This document shows positions 46,964-58,592 of a stretch of 64,000 nt of DNA, piece after piece. The position numbers were made by a program, and so were the translations under genes. This DNA is from Miscanthus floridulus (taxonomy: Eukaryota > Streptophyta > Magnoliopsida > Poales > Poaceae): positions 13,693,925-13,757,924 of the forward strand of contig NC_089581.1 in assembly GCF_019320115.1 (NCBI RefSeq). The letters are read 5' to 3'. Within the stretch, counting starts at the first letter, position 1; each line of letters opens with the position of its first letter. The notes below the pieces were generated by a model. That model saw only the letters and a program-made list of their open reading frames with translations. It searched no databases and had not been told where the DNA came from.

Positions 46964-47582
46964 GACCATGCGAAAAGGTGGGGAGGGGAGCTTTGATCTT
47001 GGAACGGAACCAAGATGTCGCATGGTGGCAGAGAGCTCTGCCTGCGCGCGTGATACTCGTTCAAGTTGCGCAAAGAAACAAAAGGTCGTACATCATCGAT
47101 TTTCACAAAAATAGCTCTATGCACTTCGTCGGCTCATTGGACAAATAAAGCAAGAAAACGGAGACACGAAGATCTTGCTATATGACATACGCTGAATAAC
47201 ATGGAAAAGGACGTTGTTGTCCAAAAAAAAACATGGAAAAGGACAACATTAAAAAAACAAAACTTTATTTAACTGATCCTGACACAAGCGGCCTACTTTA
47301 TAATTCAGATGAAAGGGGCAATTATCCCACCGAAAGCGAAAGAAAAATCGGTAGGTAAGCGGCAATTATCCATCTATTGCATGAGAGTATTATAAAAACG
47401 TAAAATGAGTAGTTCGAAAAAAAAAACTCATATGTTATGCATGGACACACGTCTCACTACCACTCTCTCAATTTCAAATTATAAAATATTTTACTTTTCA
47501 TGATATATTGCTTTTGCTATATAATGTATTTAAGTGCAAAAATACTGTATATCTACAAAAACCAAAATTTCTTATAACTTAG
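46964..47582. other. Intergenic upstream of UGT copy 5
   Basis: No TATA-like promoter block like that of copies 1-3 is found. AT-rich, with no gene recognised. Confidence 0.45.
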
Positions 47583-47874
47583 ACTGTCTACAACAATCGC
47601 TGACCCAAAATACAAGACTCATTCGTTCTTTGGGTAGCGCTATAGGCAAAGAGTTCAATACATATTTTTTATCTTCTCCAACAACAAGACTCAAAAGACA
47701 ACATTTTCTGCAAATGGGTCTCCAGGAGCGAGGATATTCAGATTTGGATTATGCCTCTCCTGGCACCAAAAATTAGTCTTCCATATAGGTACCCTGTTTG
47801 AGGCTATAGGTATTGTGTTGAAGACCTATTTTGGAATTTTGGTTCCGCAGTGGGTCTCCTGTTTGAGACAGCCT
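47583..47874. mobile_element. MITE-like element, GACAG ends
   Basis: Left end CTGTCTACAACAATCGCTGACCC and right end GGGTCTCCTGTTTGAGACAG are loosely inverted, enclosing about 250 bp with no coding frame. It resembles grass MITEs with imperfect TIRs. No clear target duplication. Confidence 0.5.
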
Positions 47875-47960
47875 TAGAATGAAGAGAGTATCCATTAATT
47901 TTTTTTTCCGACCACGTATGCCTAAAAGTCAATTCAACCTGCTAAGAAATGGTGAAAGTA

Positions 47961-48087
47961 CTCTCCCTTTTTTCAAGTAGATGCATGCCTTTTAGTGTAT
48001 ATTAGGACATAATGTATATATAGATACGTAGCAAAAACTATATACTTAAAAAAAACAAGAACTACTTATAATTTAGAACGGAGAAAG
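47961..48087. mobile_element. Stowaway-type MITE, 127 bp
   Basis: Ends CTCTCCCTTTTTTCAAG and AATTTAGAACGGAGAAAG with TA on both sides (47959-47960 and 48088-48089). The TIR has diverged. Confidence 0.6.
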
Positions 48088-48299
48088 TAGCTTATTATTA
48101 TTGGCATAAACATGATACAATAAATAAATTATTATATGGGCGCTGCTAGAGCAGTGCGCGTGCAGGATTTGGAAGTTTGGTGCGCAAAGCAGAGCTCCCA
48201 GGCTGGTTGTGTGTCCTGCGCGGTGATCAAATTTTCGCGTCGACACATTTTCTAGTACGCTCGGTGGGACCACAATCATCAAGATCATCAAAACACCCC

Positions 48300-48642
48300 T
48301 CGCACAATAGTTTTTAGTGACAAAACACACACACACACACAACAACTCTTCTTCCTCGACTCTGGCGCCCTCGCCCTCGCCCTCGCCTCGCCGCCGCCAC
48401 TGCCACTGCCCTGCCGCGGTGAGATAGGGTTCGGGCAAAACCCTAGCTCACCCACGGCGCCACCTTCTTTCCCTCTCCCCTCGCCTACCGCCGCCGCCAC
48501 CCACTCCCCTAAACCGCCCGCGAGCCATCCCTCATCCGCCTGGCCGACCTTCCTCCCCCAGGACGGCCCCTTCTATACCTGCCAGAGTTGGGGAAGATAA
48601 GGGAAGAGCTCGCCGGAACCCTAGAAAAGCAGATCTGAGGAG

Positions 48643-48679
<37 letters not shown>

Positions 48680-49245
48680 GAGGAGGAGGCCTACCTGGTG
48701 TAGATCCGTCGTCAGGATCCTCCATGGCCGTGCGCAGGGAGGCGGTGGGCGCGGGCGCAGGAGGTGCTCGCCGGTGAGGTTGTCGCCGAAGAGGGAGGGA
48801 GGGAGGGAGGGAAAGGTGGGCGGGTGGGTGGGGTGTGTGCCGTGTGGGCGAGGTGTGCAGGCGGAAGCCACAAATGATGCACGTTTAGTTTTTCACTTTT
48901 CCTATCCATCTATCGACTGAAATCAGGCTCATCCTTCAGTCGACGTGTGGTCCTTCGTATCGGGTCCAGCTGTGGCTGTTTTCGCCTTGTCGGGTCCGTC
49001 CTCATTATCGGGTTCAGGATTGGAGAACACACCCACTATCGCCCACCGCCCAGACAGGAGTCATAGGACACCGTACACAAACAGGAAGGGACTCGGTGTT
49101 TTTGGTGGAGCTCTTTGCGGCGGAGGGGGCGATTCCTCTATCCATATCCGTGCTCCTCTCCGTTTAGGCGCGCCGAAGCCTCTCCTCGCTGATTTTGGAG
49201 GCTCAGTCACGGCCGCCATTGGTAGAGGTCGTCAGGTACCCTGAC
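48300..49245. promoter_or_regulatory. GC-rich promoter-like block with microsatellites
   Basis: GC- and CpG-rich DNA with (AC)n near 48327-48342, (GA)n at about 48644-48674 and GGGA repeats near 48790-48812, the composition of a housekeeping-gene 5' region. The plus strand runs into GTCAGGTACC at about 49233, a possible splice donor ending a 5' untranslated exon. It lies 3 kb upstream of the SRP-receptor exon in the same direction. It may be the captured 5' end of a host gene; the source gene is not identified. Confidence 0.35.
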
Positions 49246-49470
49246 TCGCGAATCCCTATCTTGTTTTGGATTTATCTCAGGTGTTTCTACTGGATCTGGT
49301 TCTATAGTTGGTCGATTGGATTTCATGGTGTCTGGATGACCGGATGTATCTGTGGTTCGATTCCATGGAGGATGGAGTTGGCTTAGCTCAGTGAAACTTT
49401 GGGGCCATGGTATCTGGGATTGCATGGCTTAGTTTAGTAGATCCGGTGTTGTCTCTCTAGGTTGCATGGG

Positions 49471-49542
49471 GGATTTGCCTTTTGTGGTGGGGGATTCGCC
49501 TTTTGTGGTGGGGGATTCGCCTTTTGTGGTGGGGGATTCGTC
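49471..49542. repeat. 21-bp tandem repeat, about 3.4 copies
   Basis: The unit TTTGTGGTGGGGGATTCGCC repeats three times and then decays. It is short, in a transcribed-looking intronic context, and has no unique spacers. Confidence 0.8.
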
Positions 49543-52221
49543 GGAATGGCGAAATGGTGAGTGGAGAATTATACGAACTGCCGATGTGCTTCTGTTCAGT
49601 CTGGTGGGCTGTGTTTGGGTAGTGTTGACGAGTCTGCTGCCGCTGATATGGGGATGCTGAGATGCTTGGGGATTTTGCAGCCTAGGGGAAGCAAAGCAAG
49701 CAGACAGGTAGGGAGGACGGAGGGAAGGATCTTGTAGTTCATTTCTCTCTTTCCATTTGGTTTGAATTACCTAATGCAGTTGAATGGTTGTTCACATGCT
49801 GCTCTAGCATGTGCAGTTTTCCCTATAAATAGGAATAGGCCTATAATTAGTTCTATGGGAAGTTGGCACTTCTTGGTGTTAATCTGCTTTTTTAACACAA
49901 TGTGATTGTGGATATGGTTCTCATGGGTGAATTGTCATGGATTTGTGATCCTCCACCGTTCTTAAAATTACTATTTCCTGTGAGAATTCAGGATATGGCT
50001 TTCATGTCATGGCCTTGGAAGCTTCAATTAGAATTTCCCCTGTCCTTGTTAGTTTGCATGTGTTTCCATGCATTTCAGTCGGGTTGAGTCAGTTGTGTTA
50101 TTTTCTAACAAACGTTGCTTGTGGCTATCATTAATAAGTTTTTAATTTATGCATTTTGGGTATTTTTGGAACCTTCACTTATCTGTCAGTTTTAAGGACA
50201 GGGTTATATATTAGATCTATATGCCTGCTAGAGTTTTCAATTTTTTCTAGTCATGTCAAAATTCATGGACACTAAACTGAATATCCCATATTCATTATTT
50301 TGTGCTGGATATTTTGATTAGAAATTTTTGGAAAATAGCACGCACCCACTTTGTAATAGAACATAGAATTTCACAAGAAACACGAGATGGACCTCATAAG
50401 GACAGTTTAGCGTCAATAAGAACCTAAGTACCCGATGCTCTTTGTTTACACTATCATACTGAACTTCTATCCGGTTCTATAACCTATGTATGCATTCTTT
50501 CTGAAACACAATATCCTACATTGTACAGCTCAACCCAAATTCACCAAATTAATAAACCTTCATCTTTAAATGTACTCTGTACATTCTGAATTTGTTTCCA
50601 ATGCAAAACAGCAAAGCACTCACTCATCATCTTTGCTCCAAAATGAATACGTACAAGAATGGCAGTTGGGTTAGATGCTGTGACCGTTTGCATCCATTTG
50701 TTGTAGACCCGACCGGCTCTCTGTTCTTTTTTAAACTGAATGCAGAGCTTCACTTGTTCTTTTCTAAACAGGTATCAGTATTTTGTAGTCGTAGTATTAT
50801 ATACTTTCTTTTTCGAGCATCGCTAGATGGCATGTGACAATATGGTTTCTTAGTCCTGAGCATCGCTAGATCGACAACTACACTTACTTGTGCTGCATTA
50901 GAAAAAAAAGCACCTATTTATGGCTTTTTAGTCATGTGTCTTATCCGGGTTATTAAAGGCTCTCCTCTTGAGGAGCTTTTTTTTTATCTTTTGCTGATCT
51001 TGAGTGGATTTGAATTTTTTTCTGTCTAGTTATGTATCCAAATTCCAGTGACTTTAGGTAATATTGTTTTGGCCATTTTGAGTCACATTGATTGTTAACT
51101 ATCTCTTCCTATGGTCCTGTTAATAATTACGTTAATTTTTGTAATCTGCTACATTATTTCGTTGTTGTTTTGACCTTGTCATTCCTTTCAGCCGCTTCTC
51201 TGGCTTATAGTGTCGCACCATGTTTACTTCTGGTTCTTGTTCTTAGCGTCTAATTATTCTCTCAACTGATCCTTCAACCTGCCCACTTCTCCGGCCTCCT
51301 ATCTCTTGTAATCTGTGATTGTGCTGCTTTTGGGAAAAACTTTCGTAAATTGTCCTTCTATAGAAAATAATTGTCTTTTGTAATATGTGATTGTGCTAGT
51401 ATTGAGAAAAGATTTTGTAAATTGTCCTTCCATAGAAAATTATTTTCTCTTGTAATCTGTGATTTGTCTTGGTTATGGGAAATTTTTTTGTAAATTGTTC
51501 TTCCATAGAAAAAAATTTATCTCTTGTAATGTTGTATTTGTGCTTGTGCTTGCGTAGAATAAAAATTGTGTCTTTATTATGTGATTTTATTATTGCCAAA
51601 AGCTATCATCCATGTATCCGTTGAAATTATGTGATTTGTCAAAATTTGGATCTGATTTATGTGCCACCAAGCTGGCTAAGTGAGCTCTGGGTCAACGTTC
51701 TGGCATTTCAGCATGTTGATTATCTTTGCAGTAAGAATAAAAACCTGAATACACTTGTTTATTGAAGCTGGCTTTGCTATTGTGGTGGATTTTAATATTT
51801 CCTCCCATCACAAATATAAGTTCATCCATAACTTGTCCTTGCATTGAGCTTTCAAGACATTTTATTATTATGATGAATCAGCTTGCACAGTTTTAGTATT
51901 TGAATGTTATTACCTTAGTAGAGCTAGTCCTCTGTATTCGTTGTCTGACAGTTTGGCTTGTGAAATTGCAGTCACCAATAATGTAAATTGCAAGTATCGA
52001 ACATTGCAATTTTCATATTTGTATTTTGTAATTTTTTAAGACCATATTCCTTGCTCTGCAGGATCAACTTGGAAGTGTTGCTCTCCTTTCAGGATTCTTA
52101 TTCATCATGCTGAGATTTGGTCTCTGTACTAGAGGGTAACTTCTTTTTGTCTCTATATAGGAGGATATAGTCTTTATATTTTGAAGTTTACGTGAAGTCT
52201 TTGTCTAATTGAATCTGTCAG
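49543..52221. other. AT-rich, intron-like stretch
   Basis: T-rich sequence with the look of long plant introns. A direct repeat of a TGTAAATTGTCCTTCTATAG-type unit occurs three times at 51.34-51.52 kb. No exon could be identified. Confidence 0.4.
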
Positions 52222-52347
52222 GACAATGAGCCACTCATGAGAGTGCTCTCCAAGCTAATCAATCTCGATAGCCCGGACCTGGTTTTATTTGTTGGAGAAG
52301 CATTGGTTGGTAATGACGCCGTGGATCAACTCACTAAATTTAGTCAG
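52222..52347 (+). pseudogene. Captured exon of SRP receptor subunit alpha (FtsY-type GTPase)
   Basis: A 126-nt exon with canonical borders (CTGTCAG before, GTATAG after) encodes 42 residues beginning [14 protein letters not shown] and including [20 protein letters not shown]. This matches the C-terminal GTPase region of the signal-recognition-particle receptor alpha subunit, the ER-docking partner of SRP54. No other SRP-receptor exon is recognised on either side, and the downstream TKFD guanine-specificity motif is missing, so the fragment cannot be a working GTPase. It is followed in the same strand and frame by NRAMP exons, implying capture of genomic DNA with introns rather than a retrocopy. 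Confidence 0.85.
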
Positions 52348-52766
52348 GTATAGTAACTTGCATTTCAAGGAGAGATGAATAGTACCACATAATGTTTTTT
52401 TATCATGTTTGTTATACAAATATCTGTTCCTGTTTCACTGTTTCTGTTTCAGTCAAAGTTCTTACCTCTTTGGTGTGACTCGACTCGACTTCCTTGCATT
52501 GCAAAACTAAAAAGAACAAAATCTCAATTTGTATTCTTTCTGCACTGGTTACATGATCTTCGTATGACAACAGAGGCGTTGATAATCTTAAACATTTCAT
52601 TTTTGTGTGTGTTCTGTTCTTCTTTTGTTCTTCTAGTGAAATGATACATAGCTCTCCTATGGGTTAGATAAAAAAATGTACTACCCTTTGTCCTTTTGTG
52701 TGCCTCATGCTTTTGATTACTGGAGGATAAATATACTTGCTAATTCCATGGTGCTGTGTAACACAG

Positions 52767-53792
52767 GGCACAACATGGAAAAGGTTCTTGTACCACGTTG
52801 GCCTAGGATTTATGGTCTGTTTGGCCTACCTTGATCCCGGAAACTGTACGTTGTGCACCATTTCTTCCTCTATCTCTGTTCTCTATATCGCACAGTATTG
52901 ATGCTTGTTAAATTTGAACAGTGGGAACAGATTTGCAAGCTGGTGCAGATCACAGATATGAGGTACACTTTCAGATCTTTGTTAAATCACGCCATATTCA
53001 CCCTTGCAAGCAACATTTCTTGCATAATGCAAACCAAAACTAACTACTTTGCTCCTTTTTGTCATTTTTTTAATTTGCTCATTTATAGCTCCTCTGGGTG
53101 ACCTTGATTGGCCCCATCTTCGCGTTAATTATTCAGTCACTATCTGCTAATCTTGGAGTAGTGACAGGTATTTTATAGAGAACTAGTATATATTATGCTT
53201 AGGAGTACACTCTCTCACGTCAATTGGAATTGATGGTTGTTCACTGACTCAGGGCGGCATCTTGCCGAGCTATGCAAGACGGAATATCCAGCATGGGTGA
53301 GAATCTACCTATGGCTGCTAGCAGAGTTAGCTGTGATTGCTGCAGATATCCCAGAAGGTTAAGATCATTTCTTGATAATCTTGCATAAAAAATATTGTTA
53401 AACTGCTATGTTTGATTTTCGGCTGATCGTGTATTATATTAATGAACATATATTGATACAATAAAAGAGGATTCAGTGTTGTTGTAGACTAATTCTTAAT
53501 GCCAAAGCTAAACTGACTGATTTGTTCTTCTTGCTAATTTCCAATTCATTTGGTCCACTGTTTATTACTGTAAAACTAAGGAATGAAAATTAATCAATAA
53601 TTGTTTTTGCCAATATATAGAACTCAATTGGTTTTCACATTCATTTGACCGTTTGCTTTTTACAAATGTTACCATTTTTCAGTTATTGGAATAGCTTTTG
53701 CTTTCAACCTCTTGTTCCACATACCTTTGTGGGTGGGGGTTCACATCACTGGCTCAAGCACACTTCTCCTCCTTAGAATGCAAAAATATGGG
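52767..53792 (+). pseudogene. Captured NRAMP metal transporter, five exons
   Basis: Exons 52767-52845, 52922-52962, 53089-53167, 53253-53357 and 53683-53792, all with GT-AG borders, give 138 continuous codons. The translation starts GTTWKRFLYHVGLGFM, includes the metal-site motif AYLDPGN, then [40 protein letters not shown] and [15 protein letters not shown], covering roughly the first five transmembrane helices of an NRAMP divalent-metal transporter. The conserved GPGF is GLGF and LETD is LGTD, so changes have accumulated. Later helices and the MPHNL metal-site motif are absent. The first exon begins in the same phase in which the SRP-receptor exon ends, so splicing across 52348-52766 would make a fused reading frame. 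Confidence 0.88.
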
Positions 53793-53879
53793 GTAATCAT
53801 TTTATTGCTAGACTATTCATATCAAAAATGTTTTTACTGACATTCTCACAAACTCTTGTGTACTCTGTATTCTCTAAAG

Positions 53880-54026
53880 TTGTGTTTGGTTTGAGGAGTT
53901 GGCCTAGATGAAATGATCCATCATGAGAATTTCTGTGGGATGACTCGGTCCTTCATGTTTATACTATAAGTGCTTATGAGAAAGAAGTAGTGATGGATCA
54001 ACACATCCAATTCCTCAGACCAAACA
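53880..54026. mobile_element. MITE, TTGTGTTTGGTTTGAGGAG ends
   Basis: TIR pair GTGTTTGGTTTGAGGAGTTGG and CCAATTCCTCAGACCAAACA encloses about 105 bp of AT-rich non-coding sequence, directly after the last NRAMP exon. Confidence 0.65.
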
Positions 54027-54204
54027 AGAAATTTAGGAGTCCTATCATGTACCATCCCACATTAGCATGATGCTAGTTCATTCTTAGTCTTATATGGAAT
54101 CTGATCCTGCAGGGGCTGCCGGTTGCACACTCTTCCTCACAGTGGCATTAGCTCACTAGCTCAGACTAGTGGAGTTAGAGAAGAAAATGATCCTATGCAG
54201 ATAC

Positions 54205-54337
54205 GGGCTGTTTGGATGCTGCCTCCCAGGCAACTCCAGCGCCAGGCAGCGTTCCCAGGCGTCCGATTTTGATCGCCTGGGGCTGAGATCAGTTGTCTAG
54301 CAGGCACGTCCAGGCGAGGGCGGCATCCAAACAGCCC
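54205..54337. mobile_element. MITE, GGGCTGTTTGGATGC ends
   Basis: Perfect terminal pair GGGCTGTTTGGATGC and GCATCCAAACAGCCC, with a second inner inverted pair (GCCTGG). 133 bp, no coding frame. Target duplication not evident. Confidence 0.75.
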
Positions 54338-55209
54338 CTATAATGCTGGAGCTGGACTGATGGAATTTTGTACATCCAGGGTTGAAATCTGAACTGGGCA
54401 GGTTGCAGACTTGCAGTTCAGGGGGAGCTCTGACTTTGACATGCATGTTCTGGTAATCTGGTTGCATCTTGGTTTATTTGTGTTGAGTTCCATGCAGTTA
54501 AATTCTTTTTTGCCTTGGCGAGAAGAATGTCGTTGGTTCTGATAGTGCTCTATAGGCATCAGTGCTATTTACTTGTTAACCAAAGTGCTCGTTTTGGCCA
54601 CTCATCACATGAACTGAATTGTACTACCAAAACTGGTGTGATGCTATCTGATCTATCAAACTAGTTCACACATTGTGGGAATCTAGAATAGGAAAATCTA
54701 AATTGACTTATTAATTGAATGATGGCTTTGCTTAATTGGTTCATTGGTCAAGTATGCCGAGCTGAACTGGAAATTTAGCTTCTTTGTATGCTCATTTCAT
54801 CTTTACTAGGCTTTAGCTGTTGCTTCTATTTATTGACCAGTACATGTGTACATGTTTTTGACTAATGACTACTAACTGCTTGTATGGCTACAGACTTATT
54901 CAAGGATATCAAAGATTTTGCCTCCCAACATGCATTTGCATCCTGTGATAATTTTTAGTCAATTGTAGATAATTGCATAGAAAATAGTACACTTTAATTG
55001 TACTATCAGCAGACTCCTCGTTTATGAGCTAGATTTTGTATAAATATACCAATACTTTTACTTATATACATATATAGTAAAATTGCAGTAACAACACATA
55101 GTATTTGCACTATTTGGAAAGTGCAATTTTCATATTCTTGTTTTGTAATTTTGAATATTCTATTCGTTGTGCATTTTGCAGCAGTAGAATAGAAATGGCA
55201 CTATATTAA
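54338..55209. other. Spacer, no feature recognised
   Basis: AT-rich sequence. No further NRAMP or SRP-receptor exon could be recognised here. Confidence 0.45.
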
Positions 55210-55413
55210 GGACCTGTTTGGCAAGGCTCCTCTCCGGCTCCGGCTCCGGCTCCTCCAGAGGAGCCCTGCCAAACGTTTTCTTGGAAGAGCCGTTTTTCAG
55301 TAAAAAACAGAGGAGCCGGAGCCGTTTTGGAGGAGCCACAATTTGTGGCTCCTCCAAAACGGCTCCGGCTCCTCCGGAGGAGCCCCTCAGGAGGAGCCGT
55401 GCCAAACAGGTCC
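55210..55413. mobile_element. Tourist-like MITE, 204 bp, palindromic
   Basis: Ends GGACCTGTTTGGC and GCCAAACAGGTCC, flanked by TAA on both sides (55207-55209 and 55414-55416), as for PIF/Harbinger MITEs. The centre is an almost perfect palindrome around CCACAATTTGTGG, with long GGAGCC-rich arms, so the whole element folds into one hairpin. Confidence 0.85.
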
Positions 55414-55416
55414 TAA

Positions 55417-55902
55417 TTTTGATTTGTGGTATGGCCCAAGATTATTCAGTGTATGCTTGTATGTATGTTTATTGGGCCGATTGTTTCATTTTGGGCCAAA
55501 TGAGCTGCAAATCTCCATTGCGGGTATCGGATCATGTGCCCGTTAAGGCTTGGCGGGCCCGGTAGTTGCCTGGGTTGATTTTTGGGTTCATTCGCGGACC
55601 CGTTTTCCTTGCATGAAGAAGAAAAACAATAGAGACGAGCCATTGGATGCAGATCCAAGGGCTGTGGACGTCGACTGAAAAAAGGTGTATATATAGCAAG
55701 TCCCTTAGTTTTTAGCATTTACGTTATTATATATATCCTGTTGTTGTAACTTGTAACACGTAAGGATGTTTGCTATCATACATAAAGCTTTATTAGTCTT
55801 TCCTAGGAAAAGGGGAGTAGGAACCCAGTGTGGCCGCCTCTATGGAGCTCCGCCGGTGCAAACCTGCTCTCTTTTTTTCCCATGAGAAAAAAGCTAGCAC
55901 CG
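55417..55902. other. Spacer downstream of UGT copy 6
   Basis: No gene recognised; 3' flank of copy 6. Confidence 0.45.
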
Positions 55903-57585
55903 TCATTCTTTCAGTTTCAGGAGGTCCACGAACTTCTTGAAGTTGTCATGCGACGACCCACCCTCGGCGATGGACCTGCACGCCGCGTCCCTGAGCGCGC
56001 TCACCCTCTCCCTGATCCCGTCGTCTCCGAGGACTCGCTCCAGTTTGCCGCTCAGCTCCTCCTTGGCCACGACGCCGTCCGGCCCCGGCGCCACCGCCAA
56101 GCCGGTCCTCCACACGTTGCAGATGTAGCTCTCGTTCAGGAACTGGTCCGTGAAGTAGGGCCAGCACAGGAACGGCACCGCGTTCCGCATCCCCTCCAGC
56201 GTCGAGTTCCACCCGCAGTGCGACACGAAGCACGCCACCGCACGGTGAGCCAGCACCTGTCCAGTGGAAGGAAGCACCCCACGGTGACGATATGCTGTGC
56301 AGGACGACGCTGCAAGTATGGCGTGGAACATATGTACCTGCTGCTGGGGGCACCAGCTCACGATCATGCCCCTGCCGCCGACACGGTCCCGGAACTCGTC
56401 GAGCCACGCTTTGCTGAGGCCAGCGGCGAAGTCGGGCCGCACCACCCACAAGAACGGCCGGCCAGCGAGCTCCAGCCCCAGCGCAAGCTCCTCGAACTGC
56501 CGCGGGTTGAACACGGTGAAGCTGCCGAACGCCACGTACACGACGGAGCGGTCGGCCTGCGCGTCGAACCACTCGAGGCACCCGGTGTCCTCCAGCAAGA
56601 ACTGCCCCACCGGTCTCTGGAACTGACGGTCGGCGAGCAGGGGGCCGATGGGCTGAACGCCCCGGGTTCCGCGTCGCGGAACGAGTTGCACACGATGACC
56701 TCGGCGAGGTCTTTGGCCTCGTTGTTCCGGATGACGAGCTGGAATATGGCCGGTTGGCCTTCCGGCGCGCCGGCGTTGTCCCACGGTAGCTGCGACGTGT
56801 GGAGCGGTGGCATCCCCGGCGCGAACTGGAATGTCTCCTGCCGTTTTGGCCAGCCTGCACTTGTTCGAGAATCACCAATCAGAACGCAGGCCATCAGGCA
56901 AAGCAATTCACAGTTCTAAAAATATGATGCCAAAATTGGCCCTCAAAGAGAATATACTCGTCCTACGCTGACAATTCTACCGATGCGCATGACACATGAC
57001 AGCAAAAGTATCTGTAAAAGTATATATACTTAGCAGAGTGCTGACAAATGAGCAGCTACTCCTACGAGGGTTGTAGTATCTCAGTTGCAAACCTTTCTCG
57101 TCGATGAGGCCGTCCTATATCATCTGAGGAATTCTCAACGTTGTGTCGAGGAAGGCAGCCGACCCGGGCCAGAAGGCGGCGGCCCTGATGCCGAGTTTCT
57201 TGGCGACCTCGAACGCCCACCCCATGGCCTCATCGGCGATGAGCCAACTGATCTTTTTGCCCCCGGACGCCTCAGTCCTACCCACAAGCTCCTCCAGGTA
57301 TCCCGGCATGTGCCGCGACAGCCCGTCCACGAGCTTGCCGAGGTCCTTGCGGTCGTCGCCGTCGGCCAGCCCGTCTGGGACGGCCACCAGGTGGATGCCA
57401 TCGACGTCGAGCGACCGGCCACTGCCGTCAGCCGGCATCGCGTCTAGTACGAGCGCGTGGTTGGCCTCGGTGTTGACGAATGTGACCTCGATGCCATTCT
57501 CGACCAGCCGGTGGGAGAGCTGCATCAGAGGGATGACGTGGCCCTGGGCAGGGAAGGGCAGGGCCAGGACGTGAGGTACCGCCAT
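55903..57585 (-). pseudogene. UGT copy 6: nonsense codon, deletion, 81-bp insertion
   Basis: ATG 57585 ([16 protein letters not shown], catalytic His present) opens exon 1, which contains WLIADEAMGW (catalytic Asp) and ends at 57093. A 238-bp GT-AG intron follows, then exon 2 from 56854 (GWPKRQETF) to the stop at 55903. Three lesions are visible: a TAG at 57115-57117 just before the exon end, a frameshifting deletion near 56655 that removes the segment between GAF and PIGPLL, and an in-frame 81-bp insertion (56257-56337) splitting the PSPG box after WCPQQQ and before VLAHRAVACF. The rest of the box (HCGWNSTLE, CWPYFTDQ) is normal. Without the lesions the protein would be close to copy 4. It is the most distal member of the cluster. 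Confidence 0.9.
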
Positions 57586-58592
57586 GGCAGGAGCTGGGAA
57601 GTCAGAAGCAAAACCAAGACGTGGATCGGCGTCTGAAACCTTGTGCTTGTGGTGATGATGGCGCGCGTCTCGGTTGTGACACGAGTACCACCGAGCTGAA
57701 TGGATATGGAGTCACATGGAGGATTGGCGGCCGCTGCCTTAGCTATAGCCAGATTTTTTTTTTCAAAAAACAAACTTAGAAACAGAGCATTCAATATATC
57801 ACATACTCCTTTAAAAAAAAGAGGAGTATACAGGACTGAATTCTCTACTCTAAGACCTCTGTATGTCGTATATACCCATTCAGACGCATCCAAGTCCAAC
57901 AAATATTTAGGGGATGCGCATTTTAGCATTTTGTTACACATTGCAGTATGGGTAATTTTGGTAGTTCTTTTGTTTGCTGGGCAATCCGAAAAACACGTAA
58001 CAAAGCTTGTTTGAGAACAAGTTAATAAAAAATCCAGTCGAAATAATCTGTCATGCTTGTGTCCTCATGTGATGCGATGTTGGCATTAAATTCAGACTTA
58101 GAGAACCTTTGACCAAAGCAAATTTTGGCATTAAATTCAGACTTACTGGCCACGTGAAACAACCAAAATTCATATGACTATATAGTGAATGCTAAATATT
58201 TGACTCGTCCAAATTAACAACAAGGTTCACAGCATTATTACACACATCAAACAAAGATAAGAGGAGCGAACCTCCACATTCATAACATTTTCCCAATAGC
58301 AGTCCCAAGTTTAGACAACACATTTGTTCAAAGACTAATTGAAAACCATATATACACAACAGAGAGCCCCTAACTATACTCTCTTTGATAGAGATGACTT
58401 GTTGCATGGTCTTTCCTAAAGTAAGCTTTAAAATGATTGTACCAACACCAAGAGCATGCGGATGAGATCTGTTTCGCATCAGGAAGGCTCCAGTACTACT
58501 GACCAGGGGCAGATCTAACGATTAGGGTGGTGGGGAAGCACCCCCAACCCCTCCTATAAGTTCCGGCCACTGGACAACTACTAGAAGGGCAT
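57586..58592. other. Intergenic upstream of UGT copy 6
   Basis: AT-rich spacer with a direct repeat of TTGGCATTAAATTCAGACTTA (58080 and 58125). No gene recognised up to the Ty3 LTR. Confidence 0.5.

Noticed and set aside
49471..49542. CRISPR-like array
   Set aside because: Direct repeats without spacers in a plant nuclear sequence; a simple tandem repeat.
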